A stretch of DNA of 64,000 nt from Aulostomus chinensis (taxonomy: Eukaryota > Chordata > Actinopteri > Syngnathiformes > Aulostomidae): positions 29,384,957 through 29,448,956 of the forward strand of contig JBBMOA010000007.1 in the NCBI GenBank assembly GCA_037954235.1. Reading direction: 5' to 3'. The position numbers were made by a program, and so were the translations under genes. The notes below the pieces were generated by a model that was not told the origin of the DNA, made no database searches, and was given only the letters and a program-made list of their open reading frames with translations. Positions within the stretch are counted from its first letter, which is position 1; every line of letters begins with the position of its first letter. Positions 12,541 to 23,228 of this stretch are shown here, in pieces.

Positions 12541-14252
12541 AATGCAGGGGAAAATATAGTTGTGAGTGCTTGAAAGTTGCTCTTCAAGAAACTGAACAGT
12601 CTTCCTCGTTGAGCCCAAACAGGTTGAAGGTGTGACTGCAAACATCAGTTCACTTGTGAAGCACAGCCTGCTGCTGGCGTCCGTGTTCCACTCCACACTG
12701 TCTAAGTACGAGACACGCCCACGAACACACTTCCATATCTGGCTGTATCCATAATGCAGCAGGTCCTGTTCACACTCCACTGAGCTGATGTTCTGAACAC
12801 GAGTGGAGAAAATGTTTCTGAACTGGACGGTCGATCTTAAAGCGGAGGGCTTTACATAATCCCCCGAGGGCGGCAATGAGAGGAACACTTGCTGCAGGAC
12901 GAGGAGGGAATCTAGAAGAAGGTGGCGCTGCATCTGCTAGGGTTTGTTTGCTCGCCGCGTCCTGCTGAGACACTTTTATTTCTTGGCGGTGACTTGGACT
13001 CATTACTGCTGACACCAGGTGAGAGTTGGCATCACAGCGAGTTGTTCAACTTGGACAGGTCTGAGAAAGACTGGACAGAGAGTCAGCAGGACGGTTCAGT
13101 CGATCGATTGCAGCCTGTCAGCTGGTTTCAGTTTCTGAGATGAATAATATGGTGGAATGGCAGCGGGTTATTTTTAGGAGTAAACAATACCAGCACATGA
13201 CTTCTAACATTTATGAGACTGAGCATCAATGAAACGGTGGAAATTAGATGAGAGCATTTCCTTTTTCACATCTTTGTGATTCATGTGAGAAAACATGATG
13301 AAAAATACAAACCCTGATAGCAGGCATTGTTTTATTTATATGATAATTTGCATCTAAAAACAGATTGTAAAGACACATGGCAACATGGTCGTCACACAGC
13401 AGTTATTCAGTGTTAGATATTTACTTGTGAACTAGCCAGCGCTGGTCTGGGCCCATCTACAGTCCATCAGTCCTTCTGAGTCTCTTCCACTGGTGCAGCT
13501 GGGAGAGTTGGGACCAGAGATATCCTCCCTGTTATTGGCCCAGAGCTGCTTGGAAGACCCAGGAGCTTTAACCTTGAAAGTCAGGCAGTCGTCAAAGGAC
13601 TGATGTTATATTTGATTGATATATGAGCAACACACACGGACCGTAGAGGAACAAATCTTTATTGTCATTGAACATTGATTCAGTGACCTTTAACTCATCT
13701 ACGGAGCAGTGAGGGACCACGTGAGGCGTTTAGGACCAACTCAAGCTCTGTCTACCAGTTTCTAGGTCACGAGGGAACAGTAATATTTTCCCCGTTGGAG
13801 CTATCACATGAATTATGCGAGGAAGAAACGATTCCTGAGAAATCTCTTATTACATTATACGGAGCAGCAATGTATCTGATGCATACAATCAGAAGAGTTG
13901 GTGTTAAGATTTTATCCACAACTAAGAAAATATAGCAGAAAAGCATAAAAAAAAATAGGGTTATGATCTCAGCCTGCAGGGCAACACCTGTCCAGTGTAA
14001 GTCAGTGAGGAGCTGATATTCTCCTGTGGGACCAGGGATGCCAAACCCTGATGTGCTCACAGGTTGTGGCCAGTTGACATGTTGGAGGTTTATGAGGAAA
14101 ATATGCCCATGTATGGTAAATGTACACAAATTAGCTCACGGATCCTGCTAGCATAGCGGAGTGGATAACAGAATGACTGTGGGAGATGAACTTGTCTTTT
14201 CAGTGCCATCTCTGTTTTACTTTAGCGTTTCTGTGTTTCCACTACTAACTCA

Positions 14253-14255
<3 letters not shown>

Positions 14256-14299
<44 letters not shown>
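14256..14299 (+). repeat. (GT)n microsatellite
   Basis: About 22 uninterrupted GT units. Confidence 0.97.
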
Positions 14300-14304
<5 letters not shown>

Positions 14305-14894
14305 GTCTGTTCGCTGCACATTCTCTGTCTTGTGTTGTTGTACTTCAGAAGACTCGTGAATTCCGTCTGAGTTGTGTCAAAAGTTCACAACAAGCAGGAG
14401 TTTATTATCCTGTACTGGTGCTGTCAGGGGAGCTGCTCTTATTTCAGCTCCTTTCTAATCGCACAACAAACTTGGCTTCACCTTTTGTCTCCTCCGAGCT
14501 TCAAGCAGCCCAAACATGTGACCCAGGCAACCACAATGACGGGTACCTTAGCCCACTCTTGACTCATCAAACAGTCTGGTTTCTTCTACTGTGGAGAACT
14601 TCAGGCTCGTCTTTGTCTGCTGGAACGTTTCCTCATAGGTGTTTTCTCTTTTATCCTCTTTCTCGATGTTCATTGATCTCAAGTTTGTAAATTCTTGATG
14701 GAGGAGAGGAAGAAAGGCGGGGCGGGAGCCCCAACCCATGAAAACTGGCAAACTTGTCATTATATTTGGAGATGGGGGATGCAGCCACTGTACCTCGACA
14801 AAATAAAAGAGGAAAACATTGTTCCTTCACGTGTATGAATATAGATGAAAATATCTTGATTGGACATTTTGAGTTTAAGTGAAGGGGAATTTTA

Positions 14895-14950
14895 TGCAGA
14901 CATTTAGCTTGAAGGCAACAGGGACTGACAGCTAACAACAGTAAAACTGT
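14895..14950 (+). repeat. Unnamed repeat family 1, copy
   Basis: ATTTAGCTTGAAGGCAACAG then GGACTGACAGCTAACAACAG. It is diverged in the second half of the core palindrome. Confidence 0.65.
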
Positions 14951-15054
14951 CCTTAACCTGTGGGTCACTTCGTCCTGTACAATCAACATCTTCTTAACTC
15001 ATAATCTGAAAATACTTTGATTTGATCTGAAAATAAATCCTTCCCTGTTCATGG

Positions 15055-15120
15055 AAGCCGAGTTCCGTGCGGAGTTTGCATGTTCTCCCTGTGCCTTTTG
15101 TAAGCTCTCTGGAGGTTCCT
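15055..15120 (+). mobile_element. SINE body fragment
   Basis: Contains GCGGAGTTTGCATGTTCTCC followed by CTGTGCC and CTCTGGAGGTTCC, matching the middle of the 17194-type SINE. Head and tail are missing. Confidence 0.55.
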
Positions 15121-17193
15121 TTTTAAGTTAAAGTTAGGAATAGATGGAGTCACAAAGGTCATTTTTCTGAATGTGAATCATGAATATCTCTGTGCAGATC
15201 TGATTGTGAGAAAACAAAATGTTTATATTCACGTCTGTGTATGACATTGCAAACACAGTTAGTGTGAATAACCCTGAATTTCTTGTTCATCCCTGTAAGT
15301 TCCCATGGAAAACACTCTTCACGCTGTCCTTTTTGGCCTGTTTTTCTAATGTCTGCAGCAAACAGAGGCTGATTTGGGCCTGAGTGAGCTATGGACACAG
15401 CGGCAGGCGCAAAAATCAATATTCGGCTACAGAAATGAAATAACTGCCCCAACAGCAGAATAAAACACCGCCAAGGCAGACAACACAGATGTATTAATAT
15501 CACCGTCACTGCAGCTGCTGTTCAAGCACTGGCACGTAAATAACACGCCCCCATCCTTCCATTTTCTTTGGGAGTACTTGAGTCAAGCCGGTACGCACTG
15601 AAAAGGTGAAACTGTTTATTGTGCAGGAAAGAGACCTGTGACAGTAAATAGAGTTTTGCTTCAAAATAAGAAAATGTGAGAGTGAGGGATGATGGACGTC
15701 GGCTGTCACTCAGATGGATTTGTTCTTTCAGCGAGCAGTCAGGCAGAAAGCTTGAGGCTGTCGCAGGATGGCATGCATCAATCACCGTCGCCGAAAACAC
15801 CCGCAGACGGCAGGCACCGCTGGGGAGTGTGTCCTCGTGGGTAAAGTTGTCGATGCACACATAAATCTGTCGTCGGTGTGAAACCCGGTCTGATCCGACT
15901 CACTGGGTCTTGCTGGTCTAAAGTAAAGGTCTGGTGTTGAGAGTAATGATCACCGTCAGGACGCCATCTATCAGCTGCTGGCCTCCCCAGCTGTTTGTCC
16001 CACTGAGACCTCGACTGATCCGGGATGCCTTTACTCTGAATGCAAGATCATCCATCACCGCCACACTGAGAGAGATCTACAAAAGGGGATTCTTCTTCTC
16101 CTTCTTCTTCTATTTCCCTTCAGGGCCAATTTAAAGAAGAAAACACCTGCAACCTACACACAAATGCAAATATTTGAAAATTAATTTCAGTGAAACAGCT
16201 ACCGTCAGTCTTTGTAACACAGCTAAAGCTAGCGGCTAGCCTGGCGAGCTCTATATGGTTCTCACACTTTGTTTTGACAAAAGTGTCATGCCAGCTGACT
16301 TGACGTGTCTGAACCAGATCTTGAGCGTCATTTTCCAAATCTTGAGCCTAATCCGGCATGGGTCAAGGAGACACACTCATTTATTGTATGTCAGAGGAGA
16401 TGTGCCAGTGAACCGTCCCCAGGACCAGAGCCCACACCAGGACTTGGCACCACTGCAGGTCCCCATAGCTCCAGGCGAATAAGTTCAGGTGCAGCAGTTG
16501 CAGATGTGATGTCTCCATGTTGGCGTGTCCCGTAGACTGGAGGCTGCAGGGAGACCTCCTGTGGAGTTGACTTCTTCAACAACCCCCCACCCCCACCCCA
16601 CCCCGGACTTCAGTCCTTTTTATTTTGTCTCGAATCCAAATGTACCGCTCCAGTCGGAGTCACCAGTAACTCATCCTCTCCGCCCGCAGCACAAGTTTGT
16701 ATTTACAGTACACACACCTTTAATTTGTGTTCTGTCACCGAGTGTTTTGGTCTGAGCAACATTTGTATTGGCTTGAGACCCTCAGACGTCTATCTTCGTC
16801 CTTCGTCCTTCATCCTGTGAATCCCAATGAGGCATCCGGAGGGCTCAGCCCAACATGCCGGCTTGTGACTGAAGTGAAATCAATCAGGCCTTCAATCCTT
16901 CTCCAAAGCACCATTATCCAGCCACAGCGGGCCTGTCCGACTGTCGGCTGCAGGATCTACGACCTGCTCCGCCTCTCTGATTCACACAGCACTGCTCACA
17001 GAGCAAGGTCGGGATTTAAGGTCCAAACTGCGTCTGGTAAATAATGCAGGATGTTTGGAAATAACCCTGGATGAGAACATGCTTTTCTGCCCACCTCTCT
17101 CCAGGTAGTACCGGTACAACCCCGCTTCCAACCCTCAGAATTTGTGTTCTTGCTAAACTGTTAAAAAAACTGTGTCTTCTTCATCTTTAATAT

Positions 17194-18047
17194 CGAGGGT
17201 GGTGCAGTGGTCCTCACTGTGGCCCCCAGCGAGAAGGTTGTGGGTGGAGCCCCGGCTGCAGCACGGGGTCTTTCTGGGTGAGTCTCCATGTTCTCCCTGT
17301 TCCTGCTGGGTTCTCTCTGGTACTCCAGCTTCCTCCACAGTCCAAAGACATCAAGAGGGACCAGGTTAATCCAGACTCTAAATTGACCGTAGGCGTGGCT
17401 GGGAGAGCCAATGGTTGTCTGTCTCTATGTGTTGGCCCTGCCATGGACTGGTGACCTGTCCAGGGGGAAGGCTGCTGGGATAGGCTCCACCCCCACCACC
17501 CTCAACAGGAGAAGAGGGAGAAGATGGATGGATGGATGGATGGATGTTGGATGATGGATGGATGGATGGATGGATGATGGATGGATGGATGTTGGATGGA
17601 TTGATGGATGTTGGATGATGGATGGATGGATGGATGGATGATGGATGGATGGAGGATTGATGGATGGATGGATGGATGATGGATGGATGGATGGATGGAT
17701 GATGGATGGATGGAGGATTGATGGATGGATGGATGGATGATGGATGGATGGGTGGATGATGGATGGATGGATGATGGATGGATGGATGATTGATGGATGA
17801 TGGAGGGATGGATGGGTGGATGATGGATGGATGGATGATGGAGGGATGGATGATGGATGGATGGATGATGGATGGATGGATGGATGATGGATGGATGGAT
17901 GATGGATGGATGGATGATGGATGGATGGATGATGGATGATGGATGGATGGATGATGGATGGGTGGATGATGGATGGATGATGGATGGGTGGATGATGGAT
18001 GGGTGGATGATGGATGGGTGGATGATGGATGGATGGATGATGGATGG
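17194..18047 (+). mobile_element. SINE with hugely expanded GGAT tail
   Basis: The head has a weak A box (GGTGCAGTGG near 17200) and a degenerate B box. The middle contains CATGTTCTCCCTGTTCCTGC and the tail contains GACTGGTGACCTGTCCAGGG and GCTGGGATAGGCTCCACCCC. From 17524 the tail becomes a GGAT/GATG array of about 525 bp. The flanks ATCTTTAATAT (17183-17193) and ATCTTTAACAT (18048-18058) match at 10 of 11 positions and look like a target-site duplication, so the whole array belongs to the insertion. Confidence 0.8.
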
Positions 18048-18050
18048 ATC
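17524..18050 (+). repeat. GGAT/GATG microsatellite array
   Basis: Runs of ATGG alternate with GATG 'hinges', with scattered GGGT and GGAGG variants. There is a hint of longer units such as ATGGATGGAGGATTG, which recurs about every 60 bp between 17640 and 17740. It is the expanded tail of the SINE in front of it. The open frames through it on both strands (Ser/His/Pro-rich or Asp/Gly/Trp-rich) are artefacts of the repeat. Confidence 0.95.
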
Positions 18051-18288
18051 TTTAACATCTTACAAAGCAAAGCCAGTTTTGAGTGGAACACAGTGACACC
18101 TGGACCACTTCGGTTTAACAAGATTGGACTTCTAATGACGACACCTTGTATTCAGCCGAAGGTCCAAGAAAGATGACGGTTGAATATTGGAAGCAACTAT
18201 TTAGATTAACTCAGATGTTTTTTCTCCTTATACAAAAGTTGTCAACAAAACTACTGTTTATTTGTGAGGAAAATCATATTACTGAGAT

Positions 18289-18690
18289 TTATATATATAT
18301 ATGTGTATATATGTGTATATATACGTATATACATATATATGTATATATATGTATATACATATATACGTATATACGTATATATGTATATATACGTATATAC
18401 ATATATATACATATATACGTATATACATATATATACATATACATATATATGTATATATATGTATATATACATATATATACATATATACATATATATGTAT
18501 ATATGTGTATATACGTATATATGTGTATATACGTATATATGTATATATATACGTATATATGTATATATATACGTATATACGTATATATGTATATATATGT
18601 ATATATACATATATATGTATATACACACACACACACACACTTAGATACATATGTAGTGTACAGTATATATACATATGTATGTGTGTGTGT
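18289..18690. repeat. Alternating TATG/TACG/TA tract, 0.4 kb
   Basis: Almost pure alternating purine-pyrimidine sequence made of TATATG, TATACG and TATACA steps, with an AC run at about 18625-18640 and a short interruption at 18641-18660. It is close to self-complementary, so open frames (Tyr/Ile-rich) occur on both strands and mean nothing. Confidence 0.95.
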
Positions 18691-19376
18691 GACATAAATC
18701 TTGTCAGCACGATTGTTTTTTAGTTTCCACTGTTGCTGTTTGAAAAGTTTGTCAGTCGTGAGAGCTCATGTTTCGAGGGACAAACGCATGTTTCTGTCGT
18801 TATATTCTGGAACATCAAATGTGATGAGCTCCAGTGAGTTTGACGTTGTAAAACTTTCGGTTTGTCGTCTCAGACCACATTCATTGTGCCAGCTTCAATC
18901 AATTCGAGCCCTGAATGAGAAGACAAACGGTTTCCTTTGTTGGTCTGAGAGAAAGAGAGAGATTTCTGATCAAAGTCAAACAGGCGGTGTCGCTCCTCTC
19001 TGTTGGCGTCACAGGTGATCTTTGATTACTGAAGGTCGGTGACCTCTGCTGTAGAGACACATGTTGCTTGCGTTCCAATGATAGTGCCAGGTTTTCAGCA
19101 CAGAACTTTGGAGTTCTTTTCTTCTGAGTAAACCTTGAATGAAGCTGAACTCCTGACTGAAAGTTCCTTTATAAAAGCTGAGGAAATGTACTTCTCGTGA
19201 TTGAAAGCTGCTTTTCAGGAACAGTTTTTCATGGTTTTAGTGTTTGAGCTCGGTGTGTTGATGAAGTCCTCCATCTCATGATCGCTAATGAGTGAAGGAA
19301 TGACTAGTAAGACTGCTGTGGCCACAGTTCCAGTGTGTGGCAGCTAACAGTAGCTAACCTCGCCATCTCTCCACAG

Positions 19377-19593
19377 ATCCCTCAGATCAGCTACGCCTCG
19401 ACGGCGCCGGAGCTCAGTGACAACACGCGCTACGACTTCTTCTCTCGCGTGGTTCCTCCAGACTCCTACCAGGCTCAGACCATGCTGGACATCGTCACAG
19501 CGATGGGCTGGAACTACGTGTCCACACTCGCCTCCGAGGGAAACTACGGCGAGAGCGGCGTTGAGGCCTTCGTGCAGACCTCCAGAGAGTCAG
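19377..19593 (+). CDS. grm8: grm8 exon, ligand-binding domain residues 171-242
   Basis: The exon opens in phase 0 after a CCACAG acceptor and ends one base into a Gly codon before the donor GTAGGA. It encodes 72 residues starting IPQISYASTAPELSD and ending VQTSRES. The Ala-Ser-Thr triplet in SYAST corresponds to human GRM8 177-179, which binds the alpha-amino and carboxyl groups of glutamate. The Tyr in NYGESG falls exactly on Tyr227, another ligand contact. The stretch RYDFFSRVVPPDSYQAQ is nearly invariant in group III receptors. Codons are GC-rich compared with the flanking intron. The reading frame stays open past the donor for 19 codons, so only the splice signal and family alignment define the end. 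The acceptor is weak in pyrimidines but is the only one that joins to the family sequence. Confidence 0.93.
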
Positions 19594-19891
19594 GTAGGAA
19601 GCCTCCTAACCAGATGTGGCACTTAAAAGGGCAAATGTCTGCTACGTGACAGCGGAACCGCCTCTCTGTGGTCTTTAAACAGCTTGTAGTTTAACTTGCC
19701 GTCCTCCTGCTCGGCGGGTGTTGATGAGCCATCAGGACAAGAGGTCCTGCAATTAAGTGCTGATGTAATTACAGCAGAAGTCTGCTTTCTGCCTGCTGGT
19801 CACTGTGAGGTTACGCTGATTGAAAGGTTTTTTCTGTCTCGATGAGCTTTGATTTTAATTAGATTGTAAGAGGCATTTTGAGACTAATCAG

Positions 19892-20723
19892 TAGGGCTGC
19901 AATCCACCAAAGAAATCCTTGGTGGACTGAAGCCCTCAAATTTTGACAAAAAATCGACTAATTTTATCTATGAAAACTCTACTGTGTCAACTACCAGCAC
20001 ACAACCTGCTGAGGAACATTGAGACAATTGTTTGTGTCAGGTTAGAACAACTGAGCGACGCCATCGTTGGTCCTGACAGAGCCAGACTGAACACAGGAGC
20101 TCAGCATCGCCGCTGAGACACAAATGGACTTTTAACTTGAAACTTTACTCTTAAACACAAAAGGCAAGTCCACTGTAAGAATTCTTACAATTAAAACAAA
20201 AACAATTATTGGACTAAAACATTGAAATGTCAATTCTGATGCGTTCATACACTCAGAACCGACGGGGCGACCTGAGGTGGACACGTGAGCTCACCGTTTC
20301 CAGGTGACGCGTCGTGTTTGTGGTGGAGCTGTGACATGAAAACTGGTGCTGGAGAACTTTGCATTCGACTTTTTTTCCATTCTCTGTTTTCATGAAGTGC
20401 TGCCACGCTGCAGACGTCTTTGACGTGGTGGACGAGGACTGACTTGAAATGAAACCGTCGACATTAAGTACACGTTCATCGAACCACCAGACGTGGGCCT
20501 TCAAGTCCTCTTCAGTCTGTCTGTCTCTGGCGGGTCAGCGAGTCCAAAATGGCAAAACAAGAGGGGTGTACAAAGATAGATTGTTATCTGTGAAAGAGGG
20601 GTGCTTTCGGTACTTTGCTCCTGATGAAATTAACGTGGCAAAAAATCGACCAATCAGAATTTTGGTCAAGCCAGAACGTATTGACTAATACATCGACCAG
20701 TCGAGTGGGAGATTACAGCCCTA
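19892..20723 (-). mobile_element. Non-autonomous hAT DNA transposon with BED zinc-finger relic
   Basis: The ends are TAGGGCTGCAATC (19892-19904) and GATTACAGCCCTA (20711-20723), inverted repeats with one mismatch. The 8-bp sequence CTAATCAG flanks both sides (19884-19891 and 20724-20731) exactly, the hallmark of hAT insertion. On the minus strand, 20253-20504 encodes a peptide with SAAWQHFMK, GKKVECKVLQHQFSCHSSTT and NTTRHLE, which fits the N-terminal BED finger of a hAT transposase. The second zinc cysteine of the usual CxxC is replaced (CKVL). No catalytic core remains in the 832 bp. Near the left end CCACCAA and TTGGTGG form a 7-bp hairpin. Confidence 0.87.
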
Positions 20724-22084
20724 CTAATCAGTGTGTGCGTGTGTGTGCATGTGTGTGCGCGCACATGCCAGGTTCAGTGTCAAGAGTTTTTTTGGGGGTT
20801 TTTTATAAGGATGACAAAGAGCAAATTAATAGCTTGAAGTCAAAGCGGCGAAGGAGCCGATCAGCCAAAACCACTTGTTATCATTGCACCTGTCAAGGGT
20901 GGCAAATTCTGATGGCGAGAGGACCGGGTCTTCCTGGAGTGTGGTTACCAAATATGGCGCATGAGCTAAAACTGGTGCCTGTCTCCAAATGTGTGGGGGT
21001 CAGGCACCACAGGATCCCAGCAGAGCGCCGGTGTGTCGTTTTGGTTGGTGGTTTTAATGTTGTGAATGGTTTATAGCACTTTTCTTATTATTAGAAGAAC
21101 AAACTGTACTTTTAGTTTACACGAAATGTAGTGGAATACATTCCACTCACAGTGAGGTAATCAAGTACTGAGTAAAGTATGTCATTACTGAATGTGAGTG
21201 CCTTAAACAGAGAGAAAGCAGCAGCGAGCGGTTGTGTGCATCAGGATGCGTGGCTGTATTGATTTCATGTCTGAGCTCTAATGAGGATCATGTTGCAGCT
21301 CAGGTTTCCTCCAACAAACAACCTGCCCTGCTGATTTATTACAGCAGAAAACACAAGTCTCTCTGTCCTCCCGTCAGTACGCAGAAGTAGAACTACAAGA
21401 CGTGGTTCCCTCCTGCCTCTTTTGCTCTCTGTTCTACTTGAGAACGTCATGGCTGTAGCACAACCGTATTCACCTGCAGGTGAGGTTTGGGCAGCGGCGG
21501 CGGCAGGAATCACGAGTAATGGCTGCCATCGAGGCGCGTTCAAGCTGAGGTCTTTGTTCTTAGAAAGATCCAAATTGAAGAGTTCCTGAGCTGATACGCA
21601 CTGAAGCTGACTTGTGGTGTAAAATGTTACTGACGAAATGATGAAAAGGAGACGGGAGGAAAATGTTGGGCAATTATTTCAGCCTTTTTATGAATTCACT
21701 CATTCTTAAATGTTCCCACTCATTAAAACTGATTATCCCTCATCATCTTTAATAAATCTCTCAGCAGACGCTCAATGAAAAGGATTGTTATGTTAATGTT
21801 GGATTGTCTTGTGTGCATCACGGCTCAATCTCTATATAAATCAGTTCCATCCCCTAAAAATATGTGATGCAGTGAATGAGTTGGCAGAGGGGAGCACATG
21901 ACTGCGTTCGTGTTGAACGTTATTTTATGGTTGAGCTTCATTCATCAGAGGGAGGCTGCGGGACGTGGCTACGTCAAGGTAAAGGTTTTACTGGGAATCT
22001 TCTCAAATGATCTTCACGTTTATGGTTTTTGTCACATACCCACAAACGTTTGGAGCACAAAGCTATTGTTAGGGTAGCGCGTGA

Positions 22085-23228
22085 CTTCACACACAGCTAG
22101 CTTCACACACAGCTAGCTTCACACACAGCTAGCTTCACACACAGCCAGCTTCACACACAGGAAGCTTCACACACAGCTAGCTTCACACACAGCCAGCTTC
22201 ACACACAGGAAGCTTCACACACAGCTAGCTTCACACACAGCCAGCTTCACACACAGCCAGCTTCACACCTAGCTTCACACGCAGCCAGCTTCACACACAG
22301 CTAGCTTCACACCTAGCTTCACACACAGCTAGCTTCACACACAGCCAGCTTCACACACAGCCAGCTTCACACACAGCTAGCTTCACACACAGCTAGCTTC
22401 ACACACAGCCAGCTTCACACACAGGAAGCTTCACAGACAGCTAGCTTCACACACAGCCAGCTTCACACACAGCCAGCTTCACACCTAGCTTCACACGCAG
22501 CCAGCTTCACACACAGCTAGCTTCACACCTAGCTTCACACACAGCTAGCTTCACACACAGCCAGCTTCACACACAGCCAGCTTCACACACAGCTAGCTTC
22601 ACACACAGCTAGCTTCACACACAGCCAGCTTCACACACAGCTAGCTTCACACACAGCCAGCTTCACACACAGCTAGCTTCACACCTAGCTTCACACACAG
22701 CCAGCTTCACACACAGCTAGCTTCACACCTAGCTTCACACACAGCCAGCTTCACACACAGCTAGCTTCACACACAGCTAGCTTCACACACAGCCAGCTTC
22801 ACACACAGCCAGCTTCACACACAGCTAGCTTCACACCTAGCTTCACACACAGCCAGCTTCACACACAGCCAGCTTCACACACAGCTAGCTTCACACACAG
22901 CTAGCTTCACACACAGCTAGCTTCACACACAGCCAGCTTCACACACAGCCAGCTTCACACACAGCTAGCTTCACACACAGCTAGCTTCACACACAGCCAG
23001 CTTCACACACAGCTAGCTTCACACACAGCCAGCTTCACACACAGCTAGCTTCACACCTAGCTTCACACACAGCCAGCTTCACACACAGCTAGCTTCACAC
23101 CTAGCTTCACACACAGCCAGCTTCACACACAGCTAGCTTCACACACAGCTAGCTTCACACCTAGCTTCACACACAGCCAGCTTCACACACAGCTAGCTTC
23201 ACACACAGCCAGCTTCACACACAGCTAG
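22085..23228 (+). repeat. 16-bp minisatellite, 74 units
   Basis: The unit is CTTCACACACAGCTAG. I count 74 units, ten of them a 12-bp short form (CTTCACACCTAG), which accounts for the 1144 bp exactly. The main variants end in CTAG, CCAG or GAAG. A 216-bp block of 14 units is repeated in tandem (22197-22412 and 22413-22628). No open reading frame of note crosses it. Confidence 0.95.

Larger units (their letters stand above)
1..19376 (+). other. grm8: grm8 intron (3' part of the intron before the 171-242 exon)
   Basis: I see no exon here. The preceding grm8 exon (family residues up to about 170, ending near NILRLFK) is not recognisable in any frame, so it lies before base 1. The region holds a LINE fragment, two SINEs, a SINE scrap, GT microsatellites, a G19 run, repeat-family copies and the alternating TA-rich tract, all listed separately. 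Open frames here (for example 6552-7016 and 14256-14690) look like chance: compositionally biased, unlike known proteins and without splice context. Stretches such as 1-2490, 2600-4990, 5790-7480, 7770-9750, 9850-12470 and 12550-14250 show nothing further that I can name. Confidence 0.75.

Noticed and set aside
17378..18121. 247-codon His/Pro/Ser repeat frame on the minus strand
   Set aside because: Entirely a translation of the GGAT microsatellite and SINE sequence.
18146..18723. Several overlapping Tyr/Ile-rich frames on both strands
   Set aside because: A self-complementary TA/TG/CG repeat is open in many frames; not coding.
22085..23228. CRISPR-like array
   Set aside because: Units are contiguous without unique spacers, and the sequence is a vertebrate intron; this is a minisatellite.
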